The notes: a model not told the origin generated them from the sequence alone. Numbered from the stretch's first letter, positions 28,010-37,564 are shown. The stretch is 64,000 bases of DNA from Pseudomonadota bacterium (GCA_023388255.1 JAEWGO010000002.1:372001-436000); one strand, 5' to 3'. Numbers and translations are program-made.

Positions 28010-29377
28010 ATGCTCGACAAGGTCGTCATCGCCAACCGCGGCGAGATCGCATTGCGCGTGCTGCGCGCATGCCACACGCTCGGCATCAAGACGGTCGCGG
28101 TGCATTCGACCGTCGACCGCAACCTCAAGCACGTCGGCATGGCCGACGAGTCGATCTGCATCGGGCCACCGCCCGCGGCGGAGAGCTACCTCAACGTGCC
28201 GCGCATCATCGCTGCCGCCGAGGTCACCGACGCACAGGCGATCCATCCGGGCTACGGATTCCTGTCCGAGAACGCGGATTTCGCCGAGCGCGTCGAGAAG
28301 TCCGGCTTCATCTTCATCGGCCCGACGCCCGACGTGATCCGCCTGATGGGCGACAAGGTCGAGGCGATCCGCGCGATGAAGGCCGCCGGCGTGCCCTGCG
28401 TGCCCGGCTCGGGCGGTCCGCTCGGCGATGACATCGCGGCGAACACGAAGATCGCGCGCGAAATCGGCTATCCGGTCATCATCAAGGCGGCCGGCGGCGG
28501 CGGCGGGCGCGGCATGCGCGTCGTGCACACCGAAGCGCACCTGTCCAACGCGATCCAGATGACCAAGTCCGAAGCCAAGGCCGCTTTCGGCAACGGCGAG
28601 GTCTACATGGAGAAGTTCCTCGAGAACCCGCGCCATGTCGAGATCCAGGTGCTCGCCGACGGCCAGGGCAACGCGATCCACCTCGGCGAACGCGACTGCT
28701 CGATGCAGCGCCGCCACCAGAAGGTCGTCGAGGAAGCGCCCGCACCCGGCATCACGCCCGAGCAGCGCGCCGAGATCGGCAAGGTCTGCGTCGAGGCCTG
28801 CAAGCGTATCGGCTATCGCGGCGCCGGCACGTTCGAGTTCCTCTACGAGAACGGCCGCTTCTACTTCATCGAGATGAACACGCGCATCCAGGTCGAGCAT
28901 CCGGTGACCGAACTCATCACCGGCGTCGACCTCGTGCGCGAGCAGTTGCTGATCGCCGCCGGCGAGAAACTCTCGATCCGCCAGGAAGACATCGTCCTCG
29001 ACGGCCATTCGATCGAATGCCGCATCAACGCGGAAGACCCCGACACGTTCATGCCGAGCCCCGGCACGGTGAAGCGCTTCGAGGCGCCGGGCGGCCCCGG
29101 CGTGCGCGTGGACACCCACGTCTACGACGGCTACAGGATTCCGCCGAACTACGACTCGATGATCGGCAAGCTGATCGTGCACGGCCGCGACCGCGCGACC
29201 GCGATCGCGCGCATGCGCATCGCGCTGTCGGAAATGGTCGTCGAAGGCATCAAGACCAACGTGCCGCTGCAGCAGCGCATCATGGCCGACGGCGGCTTCC
29301 AGACCGGCGGGCAGAACATCCATTACCTCGAAAAGCGCATGGCCGAGGCGCGCGAAAAGGCGATCGGGATCGGCTGA
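28010..29377 (+). CDS. accC: Biotin carboxylase of acetyl-CoA carboxylase
   Basis: The 455-residue ATP-grasp enzyme carboxylates AccB-bound biotin using bicarbonate. It has the N-terminal ANRGEIALRVLRA, the glycine-rich ATP lid AAGGGGGRGMRVV, the metal/catalytic segment FIEMNTRIQVEHPVTE, and the C-terminal RINAEDP and YDSMIGKLI segments. Length is standard. A rho-independent hairpin at 29397 ends the aroQ-accB-accC transcript, so prmA, its usual next neighbour, is separated here by an insertion on the other strand. Confidence 0.98.
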   Translation: MLDKVVIANRGEIALRVLRACHTLGIKTVAVHSTVDRNLKHVGMADESICIGPPPAAESYLNVPRIIAAAEVTDAQAIHPGYGFLSENADFAERVEKSGFIFIGPTPDVIRLMGDKVEAIRAMKAAGVPCVPGSGGPLGDDIAANTKIAREIGYPVIIKAAGGGGGRGMRVVHTEAHLSNAIQMTKSEAKAAFGNGEVYMEKFLENPRHVEIQVLADGQGNAIHLGERDCSMQRRHQKVVEEAPAPGITPEQRAEIGKVCVEACKRIGYRGAGTFEFLYENGRFYFIEMNTRIQVEHPVTELITGVDLVREQLLIAAGEKLSIRQEDIVLDGHSIECRINAEDPDTFMPSPGTVKRFEAPGGPGVRVDTHVYDGYRIPPNYDSMIGKLIVHGRDRATAIARMRIALSEMVVEGIKTNVPLQQRIMADGGFQTGGQNIHYLEKRMAEAREKAIGIG

Positions 29378-29396
29378 GCGGCGGGCTTCTGGATTT

Positions 29397-29426
29397 CGAC
29401 AAAACCGAGCTTGCTCGGCTTTGTCG
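29397..29426 (+). terminator. Rho-independent terminator after accC
   Basis: CGACAAAACCGAGC (29397-29410) pairs with GCTCGGCTTTGTCG (29413-29426) around a TT loop, a 14-pair stem with one mismatch. It is followed by GGGTTTC. It also lies just past the end of the leftward secreted-protein remnant. Confidence 0.8.
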
Positions 29427-29430
29427 GGTT

Positions 29431-29875
29431 TCAGTTCGTGTTGTCGTAACCGTTTCTGAAGATGGTCGGGTTCGCATTGCTGTCGGTCGCGACGTGCACG
29501 CCGGTCGAATCCACATACCAGCTCGGCACGCTCATCTGGGCGGAGACGTCGAGCGTGGCGGCGGCGAACGAGCCGACCGTGCCTTGCAACTGCATAGTCG
29601 CCTGCGCGTGCGCAGGAAGGTCCAGCGTCAACGCGACCTTGCCGTGAACATCAACATCGAGGGATCGTTCTGGTCGACGCAGGTCGCGCTGCACGCGGCG
29701 CCTCCGGCGGACGTGCAGTGGCGATGCCACCGCTGCCGCTGCCGCTCGGCAATGGTGCGGCGTCGATGCGACCCGAACCCGATGCGTTCGCCGCGATCGT
29801 GAAACTGCCCAGGCGCAATTCGAACGCACCGGCGGCCCATGCCCCACGGATCGCGCGCCCGCAAGAAACAGACAC
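29431..29875 (-). pseudogene. Frameshifted secreted-protein remnant ending IFRNGYDNTN
   Basis: No single frame gives a plausible protein, but three frames join into one. The first gives FELRLGSFTIAANASGSG and continues to PLPSGSGSGGIATA. A short middle part follows with CSATCVDQNDPS. The third reads VALTLDLPAHAQATMQLQG through to PTIFRNGYDNTN at the stop. Outside these parts each frame is arginine-rich nonsense, as expected for shadows. At least one and probably two indels are needed. The end matches the IFxxGF tail of the other secreted proteins in the window. It lies downstream of, and on the same strand as, the LuxR-type gene. Sequencing error is the main alternative to decay. Confidence 0.5.
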
Positions 29876-29956
29876 GAAGTGACTGTCTTTTTGCGCAGCC
29901 GCGCACGGACATGCGCCGGGCAGGGTGAGTGGTGAACAAACCCGGGATGGGCGTAT

Positions 29957-30724
29957 TCAGACGTTCGCTGGCTGGCAGTCCGGCGCGGGCGCCGCGACAC
30001 GTTCGAGCAGTGCTCGCGCGTCGGCGCGTCCGGCGACGCCGAGCTTGGCGTAGAGGTTTTCGAGATGGCGCTTCACGGTCGCCGGGCGGATGCCGAGCTG
30101 TGCGGCGATCTGCTGGTTGCGCAGGCCGTTCGCGACCCACAGCAGCACTTCGCGTTCGCGCGCGCTGAGGCGTTCGGGCGTTGCGCCGTCGTGCGTGGCG
30201 ACTGCGGTGCGCAGGCGTTCCTGTGCCTGCAAGCGCAGCCAGCAAGCCTGCACGTGCGGTTCGAGCAGACGCAGGCCGAGCCGTTCCACATCGCGAAAGC
30301 CACGCCGCGCGCGCGTCATGTTGAGTGTCAGCACGCCGCAGCGCGCGAGCGGAATATCGAGCGCGAGACCGTCCTCCTGGCCAAGCCGGCCGTACGCCTC
30401 GGCATACAGTTCCGTGCGATGCCAGGCCTGCCGGCTGAGCACGTCGGAAATGCTGCGCGCCGCGCCGCGCCGTTGCAGGTACAGCGGATTCTGATGCAGG
30501 TAGCGATGCACCGCTGCGTTGATCTCGACCGGGATCGCGCCGTGCGGATCGTAGGCGGTCGCCGCCATGCCTTCGACACCGCGCCCGTCCACCACCGCGA
30601 TGTCGCCGCTGACGACGAGCCGCAACACGTGCAGCAGATTCACCGGCCACTGCGCCAGCGACGGCGTCGCGTGCACGGCGAGCACGGCCTGGTTGTAGCG
30701 ATACAATTCGATCCGATTCAGCAT
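29957..30724 (-). CDS. LuxR-type (GerE-like) transcriptional regulator
   Basis: The product is a 255-residue regulator. The ATG at 30724 gives MLNRIELYRYNQAVLAVHAT. The N-terminal 180 residues have no recognisable receiver or autoinducer-binding motif; no conserved phosphorylation Asp is seen. The C-terminal 65 residues are a typical LuxR helix-turn-helix (LSAREREVLLWVANGLRNQQIAAQLG, then ATVKRHLENLYAKLGV). It is transcribed against accC and prmA and interrupts the conserved accC-prmA neighbourhood. The frameshifted secreted-protein remnant lies directly downstream and may have been its target. Confidence 0.85.
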   Translation of the reverse strand: MLNRIELYRYNQAVLAVHATPSLAQWPVNLLHVLRLVVSGDIAVVDGRGVEGMAATAYDPHGAIPVEINAAVHRYLHQNPLYLQRRGAARSISDVLSRQAWHRTELYAEAYGRLGQEDGLALDIPLARCGVLTLNMTRARRGFRDVERLGLRLLEPHVQACWLRLQAQERLRTAVATHDGATPERLSAREREVLLWVANGLRNQQIAAQLGIRPATVKRHLENLYAKLGVAGRADARALLERVAAPAPDCQPANV

Positions 30725-30922
30725 GGATGCCAGGAACAGCGCGCCACCTGCACGCCGACGCCCGCATGATACGCGGCGCAGGCCATCAGGAAATGACCTG
30801 CCACGCAAGGCGGCGATCCAGCGCTGCCCTGCCGATGCCGAGGGGATGGATTTCACGGGCCCGTTTCATCCGTCCGCGCGCTGCCGTAGAGTCCCCGCGC
30901 CTACCGACTTCCGCTCACCGAC

Positions 30923-31822
30923 ATGCCCTTCCTCGAACTCTCCCTCACCCTGCAACAATCGGATCAGGAACGCGTCGAACTTGCGCTGGAAGAAGTCGGC
31001 GCGCTGGCCGTGACCCTGCTCGATGCCGAGGTCGATACGCCGAACGAGCGTGCGATCCTTGAACCCGGTGTCGGCGAGACGCCGCTGTGGGGCGAGATCG
31101 CGCTGCAGGCGCTGTTCGATCCCCATACCGATCGCGATGGACTCGTGCATGTATTGACCGACCTGCTGCCCGATCTGTCGCCCGAGCGCATCGCGTTCCG
31201 CGAGGTCGAGGATCAGGACTGGACGCGCGTGTGGATGGACGACTTCAAGCCGATGCGTTTCGGTCGCCGGCTGTGGATCTATCCATGGAACATCGAGCCG
31301 CCGACCGAAGACGCGGATGCGGTGGTCGTGCGTCTCGATCCCGGCCTCGCGTTCGGCACCGGTACGCATCCGACCACCGCACTGTGCCTGGAATGGCTCG
31401 ATGCAGCCGATCTCGCCGGCAAGATCGTGATCGACTATGGCTGCGGCTCCGGCGTACTCGCGATCGCGGCACTGAAGCTGGGCGCGGCGCGCGTGCTCGG
31501 TGTCGACAATGATCCGCAGGCGCTCAGCGCGAGTCGCGACAACGCGATGCGCAACGGCGTCGCCGAACGGCTGGAGCTGTTCATGCCGGAAGAATTCGCC
31601 GACACGCCGGCCGACGTGTTCGTCGCCAATATCCTCGCCGGCCCGCTGGCCGAACTCGCGCCACGCTTCGCTGCGTGCACGAAGCCGCACGCGCCGTTTG
31701 CGCTATCCGGCATCCTCGAAGCGCAGGCGCAGGAACTGCTCGAACGCTACGCCGAATGGTTCGACGCGCTCGCCGTCGCGCAAAGCGAGGACTGGATCCG
31801 CATCGACGGCCGCCGGCGCTGA
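30923..31822 (+). CDS. prmA: Ribosomal protein L11 methyltransferase
   Basis: The 299-residue enzyme trimethylates ribosomal protein L11 with S-adenosylmethionine. The N-terminal substrate-binding domain (MPFLELSLTLQQSDQERVEL) is followed by the Rossmann methyltransferase domain with DPGLAFGTGTHPTT, the SAM loop VIDYGCGSGVLAIAAL, the acidic D in GVDNDPQAL, and the NILAGPL motif. Length is standard. No strong Shine-Dalgarno is visible ahead of the ATG at 30923. It belongs to the accBC-prmA neighbourhood. Confidence 0.97.
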   Translation: MPFLELSLTLQQSDQERVELALEEVGALAVTLLDAEVDTPNERAILEPGVGETPLWGEIALQALFDPHTDRDGLVHVLTDLLPDLSPERIAFREVEDQDWTRVWMDDFKPMRFGRRLWIYPWNIEPPTEDADAVVVRLDPGLAFGTGTHPTTALCLEWLDAADLAGKIVIDYGCGSGVLAIAALKLGAARVLGVDNDPQALSASRDNAMRNGVAERLELFMPEEFADTPADVFVANILAGPLAELAPRFAACTKPHAPFALSGILEAQAQELLERYAEWFDALAVAQSEDWIRIDGRRR

Positions 31823-31892
31823 ACTCGCGTCGTCGCCGCCGACTCGAATACGGAAGGTCGACACATCCGCGATCGCGATCGGGAGCAACGAC

Positions 31893-32696
31893 GTGCATCC
31901 GCTGCACCGGCTGGGCCGCAAGCTGGCCCGCTACTTGTCCGCTCCGCGCGATGTCGTGCACGTCTCGACCAGCCGCGCAGGCCTGCTCGCGGCGACCCTG
32001 CGCAAGGGTGACGTGCTGCTGGTGGAGGGCAACAGCCGCTTCGCCACCGCGATCCGCACGATCACGCAATCGAACTGGTCGCATGCCGCGCTGTTCATCG
32101 GCGACACGCCGATTCCCGGCGCCGATCCGGCTCCACGCTTCGTCGAAGCGGACATCAACGCCGGCGTCCGCGCCGTGCCGGTCGATGCGTTCGCGTCCCT
32201 GCATACGCGCATCTGCCGGCCCGTCGGTCTCTACGAAGATGAGATCGACGCCGTGGTCGCCTATGCGGTCGCGCACATTGGCAACCAGTATGACCTGCGC
32301 AACGTCGTCGATCTCGCGCGCTACCTGGTGCGGCCGCCGCCGGTGCCGGAGCGCTACCGGCGGCGCCTGCTCGCGCTCGGCAGCGGTGATCCGACGCGCG
32401 CGATCTGCTCGTCGCTGATCGCGGCGGCGTTCGCATCGGTGCGCTATCCGGTATTGCCCGATATCGAGGTCGTGCGCGCCACCGGCGCGGGCGGCGCCGA
32501 GCAGGCGCGCGAAATCCTGCACATCCGCGATTCGAGTCTGTACGCGCCGCGCGACTTCGACATGTCGCCGTATTTCCGCGTCGTCAAGCCGACGCTCGAA
32601 CACGGCTTCGATCCGCATCGCCTGATCTGGGGCGACGCCGACGATGCAGGCACGGATCAGGTGTCGCACGCGTCTGCATCCGGCGAGGAGCGCTGA
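31893..32696 (+). CDS. Permuted NlpC/P60 (YiiX/YaeF-like) cysteine hydrolase
   Basis: The product is a 267-residue protein of the circularly permuted papain-like YiiX/YaeF group, whose members are amidases or acyl hydrolases of uncertain substrate. A GTG at 31893 preceded by GGGAG is taken as the start. Candidate catalytic residues come in permuted order: H64 in NWSHAALFIG, an acidic E85 in RFVEAD, and C172 in AICSSLIAAAF. The segment RKGDVLLVEGNSRF is typical of the family. No signal peptide is seen. It lies 14 bases ahead of the zinc-ribbon gene, between prmA and the fis block. Confidence 0.75.
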   Translation: MHPLHRLGRKLARYLSAPRDVVHVSTSRAGLLAATLRKGDVLLVEGNSRFATAIRTITQSNWSHAALFIGDTPIPGADPAPRFVEADINAGVRAVPVDAFASLHTRICRPVGLYEDEIDAVVAYAVAHIGNQYDLRNVVDLARYLVRPPPVPERYRRRLLALGSGDPTRAICSSLIAAAFASVRYPVLPDIEVVRATGAGGAEQAREILHIRDSSLYAPRDFDMSPYFRVVKPTLEHGFDPHRLIWGDADDAGTDQVSHASASGEER

Positions 32697-32710
32697 CTTA
32701 CAATGGCCGG

Positions 32711-33499
32711 ATGTACACGCAGTGCCCCGAATGCCAGACGATCTACAAGCTGTCCGGCGCCGATCTCGCCGGCGCGCATGGCTCCGTGCGTTGCGGTCAT
32801 TGCGCGGCAGTGTTCGATGCGCTGTGGACGCTGACCTCGCAGTTGCCGCCGGAGCCGCTCGACTATCTCGACGTGCATCCGCCACAGGCCGCGCCGCCGC
32901 AGCTCGACTTGCCGGTGTTCCGGCCGGCTCCGCCGGATGCGATGCTGTTCGTCGGAGCGATCCAGCGCGACGAAGCCGAACACGGCCCGTCGCTGCCGGC
33001 ATTCGCGGCGAGCCGGCGGCGCACGCGCACGATGCGCACCGCGCCGTGGGTATTCGGAAGCCTGCTGCTGGCGCTGCTGCTCGCCGGCCAGATCGCATGG
33101 GCCGAGCGCGCATACTGGATCGACGACGCGCATGCGCGTGCGTGGCTCGAACCGGTCTGCGCACAACTCGGTTGCCGCTTGCCGTTGCGCCATGACGCGA
33201 ACACGCTCGCGCTTCTTTCGCGCGATATCCGGCCGCATCCATCGGTGTCCGGCGCGCTGATCATTTCGGCGACATTGCGCAACGATGCCGCGTTCGCGCA
33301 GCCGTATCCGACCGTCGAAGTGGCGCTGTCCGATCTGGACGAGAAGCGCATCGCGATGCGTCGCTTCCAGCCGCGCGAATACCTCGCCGATCCACGCACG
33401 ATCGCGCGCGGCCTCGGCGCCGGTGCGAGCACCTCGCTGGTGTTCGAAGTGGCCGATCCGGGACAGGACGCGGTCGCGTTCGAGTTCAAGTTCGAGTAG
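32711..33499 (+). CDS. Zinc-ribbon DUF3426 membrane protein
   Basis: The 262-residue protein starts with a zinc-ribbon of the MJ0042 type: C5-x2-C8 (QCPECQ) and C28-x2-C31 (RCGHCA). A proline-rich linker leads to one membrane helix at about 112-130 (FGSLLLALLLAGQIAWA). The C-terminal DUF3426 domain is probably periplasmic, with LGCRLPL-type and YPTVEVALSDLDEK segments. The function of the family is unknown; it is regularly found between prmA and fis in related genomes. Confidence 0.85.
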   Translation: MYTQCPECQTIYKLSGADLAGAHGSVRCGHCAAVFDALWTLTSQLPPEPLDYLDVHPPQAAPPQLDLPVFRPAPPDAMLFVGAIQRDEAEHGPSLPAFAASRRRTRTMRTAPWVFGSLLLALLLAGQIAWAERAYWIDDAHARAWLEPVCAQLGCRLPLRHDANTLALLSRDIRPHPSVSGALIISATLRNDAAFAQPYPTVEVALSDLDEKRIAMRRFQPREYLADPRTIARGLGAGASTSLVFEVADPGQDAVAFEFKFE

Positions 33500-33790
33500 G
33501 GCGACTGACTGCGCTGCGTCCGTCGACGCATTGCGCCAGCGCGAGCCGCCGTCGCGTCCGCGCCGATTGACACGCTGCCGCAGCACGCTCAACGAGTGCA
33601 TGAGAAGGCGCACGCAAGTGCCGATGCATCAAGGCATCGTGCCGGCGATGCGGCGCGCGCGCGAAAATTTCACGTTGCAAGCCCTTATCAAGGCGTCGGC
33701 GCGGCGCTAAGATTCCCCCCCGGCGTGTGTTCCGCGATCCGCGCCGGCCCGCTCATGGAAGCGAAGTTCATCCAAAGGGGCCTTACCATT

Positions 33791-34072
33791 GTGAATGCCG
33801 CACTCTCGCTGCGCGCCGATGCCGCGCACGAACCGTTGTTGCAACCCGCTTTGCGCGAACACGTTGCGCGCGCGGTCCGCCGCTACCTTGGCGACGTCGA
33901 ATCGGAAACCGGTGGCGACCTGCACGCGATGGTGATGTGCGAGGTCGAATCGCCGCTGCTGCGCGAGGTCATGGCGTGGTATGGCGGCAACCAGAGCAAG
34001 GCCGCCGCCGCGCTCGGCATCAATCGCGCGACCCTGCGCAAGAAGCTGCAACAGTACGGCTTGGCCGACTGA
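33791..34072 (+). CDS. fis: DNA-binding protein Fis
   Basis: The 93-residue nucleoid protein bends DNA and modulates growth-dependent promoters. The C-terminal half is strongly conserved: LREVMAWYGGNQSKAAAALG and NRATLRKKLQQYGL form the helix-turn-helix. The start is placed at GTG 33791 (VNAALSLRAD, read as MNAA), because Fis proteins of this group begin MNAA and AAGGGG lies upstream. An ATG at 33755 would add 12 residues. purH follows in the same direction. Confidence 0.92.
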   Translation: MNAALSLRADAAHEPLLQPALREHVARAVRRYLGDVESETGGDLHAMVMCEVESPLLREVMAWYGGNQSKAAAALGINRATLRKKLQQYGLAD

Positions 34073-34141
34073 GGCCGCCCGGCGCGCGGCAATGCCGCCG
34101 CCCCGCTATACTTCGCCGTTTCCCGCGGCACGTGCAAGCCC

Positions 34142-35722
34142 ATGTTCGACGCCACTCGCGCACCGGTCCGGCGCGCCCTGCTCAGCGTTTCCGACAAGTC
34201 CGGTCTGATCGACCTCGCGCGCGGACTCGACGCGCTCGGTATCGCGCTCGTCTCGACCGGCGGCACTGCCGCCTCCCTGCGCAGCGCAGGCCTGCAGGTG
34301 ACCGACGTCAGCACGCTGACCGGCTTCCCGGAAATCATGGATGGCCGCGTCAAGACGCTGCACCCGCTCGTGCACGGTGGCTTGCTCGGCCGCCGCGGTA
34401 CCGACGACGCGGTGATGGCCGAGCACGGCATCGGCGCGATCGATCTGCTGATCGTCAACCTGTATCCGTTCGAAAAGACCACGGCGAATCCCGATTGCAC
34501 GTTCGCCGAAGCCATCGAGAACATCGACATCGGCGGTCCGGCGATGCTGCGCGCAGCCGCGAAGAATCACGAACATGTCGCAGTGGTGGTCGATCCGGCC
34601 GACTATGCCGAAGTGCTCGAAGCGCTCGCGCATGGCGGCACCTCGCTCCCGCTGCGCCGCCGCCTCGCGGCGAAAACCTATGCGCATACCGCGCGCTATG
34701 ACGGCCTCGTCGCGACCTGGCTCGGCGCGCGCGCGGACGACACGGAACGACCCGAAGGTTTTGCGCCGAGCCTGCGCCTGGCCTTCGAGCGCCGGCAGAA
34801 CCTGCGCTACGGCGAGAACCCGCATCAAGGCGCTGCGTTGTACGTCGAGCAGAATCCGCCGCGCGGCACCGTCGCCGGCGCACGCGTGCTCGCCGGCAAG
34901 GAGTTGTCCTACAACAACATCGCCGACGCCGATGCCGCGCTCGAATGCGTGAAGGCGTTCCAGAAGACGCCGGCCTGCGTCATCGTCAAGCATGCCAATC
35001 CGTGCGGCGTCGCGCTCGGGCCGAATCTGCTCGATGCCTACGACCGCGCCTACGCCTGCGATCCGGTATCCGCGTTCGGCGGCATCATCGCGTTCAACCA
35101 TCGCCTCGACGAGGCCACCGCGCAGGCGATCATGGCGCGACAGTTCGTCGAGGTCGTCGTCGCGCCGTCGTTCGACGAGGCGGCGATCGCCGCGATCGCC
35201 GCGAAGCCGAACGTGCGCGTGCTGGCGACCGGTGAATGGGACGAGACGCCCGCGCACAGTTTCGATTTCAAGCGCATCGCCGGCGGCCTGCTGGTGCAGG
35301 ATGCCGACCGCGATACCTTGCTGCTGTCCGACCTCAAGGTCGTGTCCAAGCGCGCGCCGGATGCGACCGAACTTCACGACCTGTTGTTCGCATGGCACGT
35401 GGCGATGTTCGTCAAGTCGAACGCGATCGTCTACGCGCTCGGCGGCCGCACGATCGGCATCGGCGCCGGCCAGATGAGCCGCGTGATCAGCGCCAAGATC
35501 GCCGCGATCAAGGCGGCCGAGGCGAAGCTGCAGGTGCCCGGCAGCGTGATGGCGTCGGATGCATTCTTCCCGTTCCGCGACGGCATCGACGCCGCCGCCG
35601 AGGTCGGCATCCGCGCGGTGATCCAGCCCGGCGGTTCGATGCGCGACAAGGAAGTCATCGCCGCAGCGGACGAACACGGCATGGCGATGGTATTCACGGG
35701 CGTCCGGCATTTCCGGCATTGA
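34142..35722 (+). CDS. purH: Bifunctional AICAR transformylase/IMP cyclohydrolase
   Basis: The 526-residue enzyme catalyses the last two steps of IMP synthesis. Residues 1-195 are the MGS-like cyclohydrolase domain (RALLSVSDKSGL, LVSTGGTA, MDGRVKTLHPLVHGG). The rest is the transformylase, with the RYGENPHQ motif, KHANPCGVA, and the C-terminal GGSMRDKEVI and VFTGVRHFRH segments. Length is standard. purD follows after 132 bases. Confidence 0.98.
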   Translation: MFDATRAPVRRALLSVSDKSGLIDLARGLDALGIALVSTGGTAASLRSAGLQVTDVSTLTGFPEIMDGRVKTLHPLVHGGLLGRRGTDDAVMAEHGIGAIDLLIVNLYPFEKTTANPDCTFAEAIENIDIGGPAMLRAAAKNHEHVAVVVDPADYAEVLEALAHGGTSLPLRRRLAAKTYAHTARYDGLVATWLGARADDTERPEGFAPSLRLAFERRQNLRYGENPHQGAALYVEQNPPRGTVAGARVLAGKELSYNNIADADAALECVKAFQKTPACVIVKHANPCGVALGPNLLDAYDRAYACDPVSAFGGIIAFNHRLDEATAQAIMARQFVEVVVAPSFDEAAIAAIAAKPNVRVLATGEWDETPAHSFDFKRIAGGLLVQDADRDTLLLSDLKVVSKRAPDATELHDLLFAWHVAMFVKSNAIVYALGGRTIGIGAGQMSRVISAKIAAIKAAEAKLQVPGSVMASDAFFPFRDGIDAAAEVGIRAVIQPGGSMRDKEVIAAADEHGMAMVFTGVRHFRH

Positions 35723-35854
35723 CGCCGCTGTGCGGCATCAATGCCGAAGTTCGCCTGGCAAACCTTGGGCCCCAGCCTTGCTCTTCCACCCCTCCATTCA
35801 CGCCCTTGGCGCGAATTGCCCCTGACTCAGCGCGCACCCGGCAGGAACCGCACC

Positions 35855-37135
35855 ATGAAAATTCTCGTCATCGGCTCCGGCGGTCGCGAACACGCGTTGG
35901 CGTGGAAGCTCAAGCAATCGCCGCGCGTCAGTGAAGTCATCGTCGCACCGGGTAACGCCGGCACCGCGCGCGAACCCGGCATGCGCAATGCCGATGTCGG
36001 CGTGACCGACGTTGATGCCCTGCTCGCGCTGGCGCAAAACGAAGGCATCGGCTTGACCGTGGTCGGCCCGGAAGCTGCGCTGGCCGCCGGCGTGGTCGAT
36101 CGCTTCCGGGCAGCCGGCCTGCGCTGTTTCGGCGCGAGCCGGATCGCCGCGCAGCTGGAAAGCTCGAAGGCGTTCGCGAAAGACTTCCTCGCCCGCCACA
36201 ACATCCCGACCGCGCACTACGCGGTGTTTACCGAACTCGACGCCGCACTCGCCTACGTGCGCGAGCACGGCGCACCGATCGTCATCAAGGCCGATGGCCT
36301 CGCCGCCGGCAAGGGCGTCGTCGTCGCTCTGACGCAGGGCGATGCCGAGCAGGCGCTGCACGACATGCTCGGCGCGCATTCGTTCGGCGAGGCCTCGGCA
36401 CGCGTCGTCATCGAGGAATTCCTCGAAGGCGAGGAAGCCAGCTATATCGTCATGAGCGACGGCGTCCACGTGCTGCCGCTGGCGACCAGCCAGGATCACA
36501 AACGCCGCGACGAAGGCGATCTCGGCCCGAACACCGGCGGCATGGGCGCGTACTCGCCGGCACCGGTGGTCACGCCCGCGGTCGAACGGCGCATCCTCGA
36601 CGAGGTGATCCGCCCGACCATCGACGGCATGGCGGCCGAAGGCGCGCCGTTCAGCGGATTCCTGTACGCGGGCCTGATGATCGACGCGCACGGCGCGCCG
36701 AAAGTCATCGAATTCAATGCGCGCCTCGGCGATCCGGAGACGCAACCGATCCTGCTGCGCCTGAAGTCCGACCTGGTCGAACTCATCGAAGCTGCGCTCG
36801 ATGGCGTACTTGACGCAAAGACGACCAAATGGGACGCGCGTCCGGCGCTCGGCGTGGTCGTCGCCGCGGCCGGCTATCCGGGCAAGGTGCGCAGCGGCGA
36901 CGTCATCGACGGCCTCGACGCGGACACCGGCGCCGATGCGAAGGTGTTTCACGCCGGCACGCGCCTCGATGCGGACGGTCACGTCGTCACGGCAGGCGGA
37001 CGCGTGCTTGCGGTCTGTGCGCTCGGTGAGGACATCGCCGGCGCGCGCGAGCGCGCGTATGCGGCTGCGCGCGCGATCCGCTTCGAAGGCGCGTTCTGTC
37101 GTCGCGATATTGGCCATCGCGCGCTGCGTCGCTGA
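35855..37135 (+). CDS. purD: Phosphoribosylamine-glycine ligase
   Basis: The 426-residue ATP-grasp enzyme makes glycinamide ribonucleotide in purine synthesis. The ATG at 35855 has AGGAA upstream and gives MKILVIGSGGREHALAWKL. Other conserved segments are VVGPEAALAAGVVD, IKADGLAAGKGVVVA, QDHKRRDEGDLGPNTGGMGA and FNARLGDPETQ. Gene order fis-purH-purD is conserved in relatives. Confidence 0.98.
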   Translation: MKILVIGSGGREHALAWKLKQSPRVSEVIVAPGNAGTAREPGMRNADVGVTDVDALLALAQNEGIGLTVVGPEAALAAGVVDRFRAAGLRCFGASRIAAQLESSKAFAKDFLARHNIPTAHYAVFTELDAALAYVREHGAPIVIKADGLAAGKGVVVALTQGDAEQALHDMLGAHSFGEASARVVIEEFLEGEEASYIVMSDGVHVLPLATSQDHKRRDEGDLGPNTGGMGAYSPAPVVTPAVERRILDEVIRPTIDGMAAEGAPFSGFLYAGLMIDAHGAPKVIEFNARLGDPETQPILLRLKSDLVELIEAALDGVLDAKTTKWDARPALGVVVAAAGYPGKVRSGDVIDGLDADTGADAKVFHAGTRLDADGHVVTAGGRVLAVCALGEDIAGARERAYAAARAIRFEGAFCRRDIGHRALRR

Positions 37136-37162
37136 TTCGCGGGCTCCGCGTGCCGCGGGCGC

Positions 37163-37498
37163 TCAGGAAGGGAGCGCCACCCACAAGGCCAGCAGTACCG
37201 CACCGTTGTAAAAGCCATGCGCCAGCGCGCACGCCAGCCACGAGCGCGTCCACAACCATGTCAGGCCGAGCAACGCGCCACCGACGGCGAGTTCCAGCGC
37301 CGGCACCGCGTCTTGCGGAACATGCACGGCGGCAAAGGCCAGCGCAGTCAAGACGAGCGCCAGCCACGCGGGCATGACCCGGCTGAACCGCTCCAGCATC
37401 CAGGCGCGAAAAACATACTCCTCGACAACGGGCGCGCAAACGACGAACAAGGGCGCCAGCCACAGCAGCTCGGCACGCGTCTTCTCTGCCGTGAGCAT
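37163..37498 (-). CDS. Truncated CPBP-family intramembrane protease
   Basis: The readable product is about 111 residues starting at the ATG at 37498. It has the three CPBP (CAAX protease/bacteriocin-processing) motifs: EEYVFR, FAAVHV and ALAHGFYN, which hold the metal ligands E, H and H. Family members usually have 200 or more residues with two or three further N-terminal helices, which are missing. Upstream, in frame, there is only a short stretch and then a dispersed palindromic repeat at 37565-37620. The gene therefore looks 5'-truncated, possibly by that repeat. It may be inactive. Confidence 0.6.
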   Translation of the reverse strand: MLTAEKTRAELLWLAPLFVVCAPVVEEYVFRAWMLERFSRVMPAWLALVLTALAFAAVHVPQDAVPALELAVGGALLGLTWLWTRSWLACALAHGFYNGAVLLALWVALPS

Positions 37499-37564
37499 CG
37501 ATTCCGAACCACCCGCAAGGCCGGCAAGTTGGCCCAGCCAGTCGATACGAACCCGGCCGCCCCG

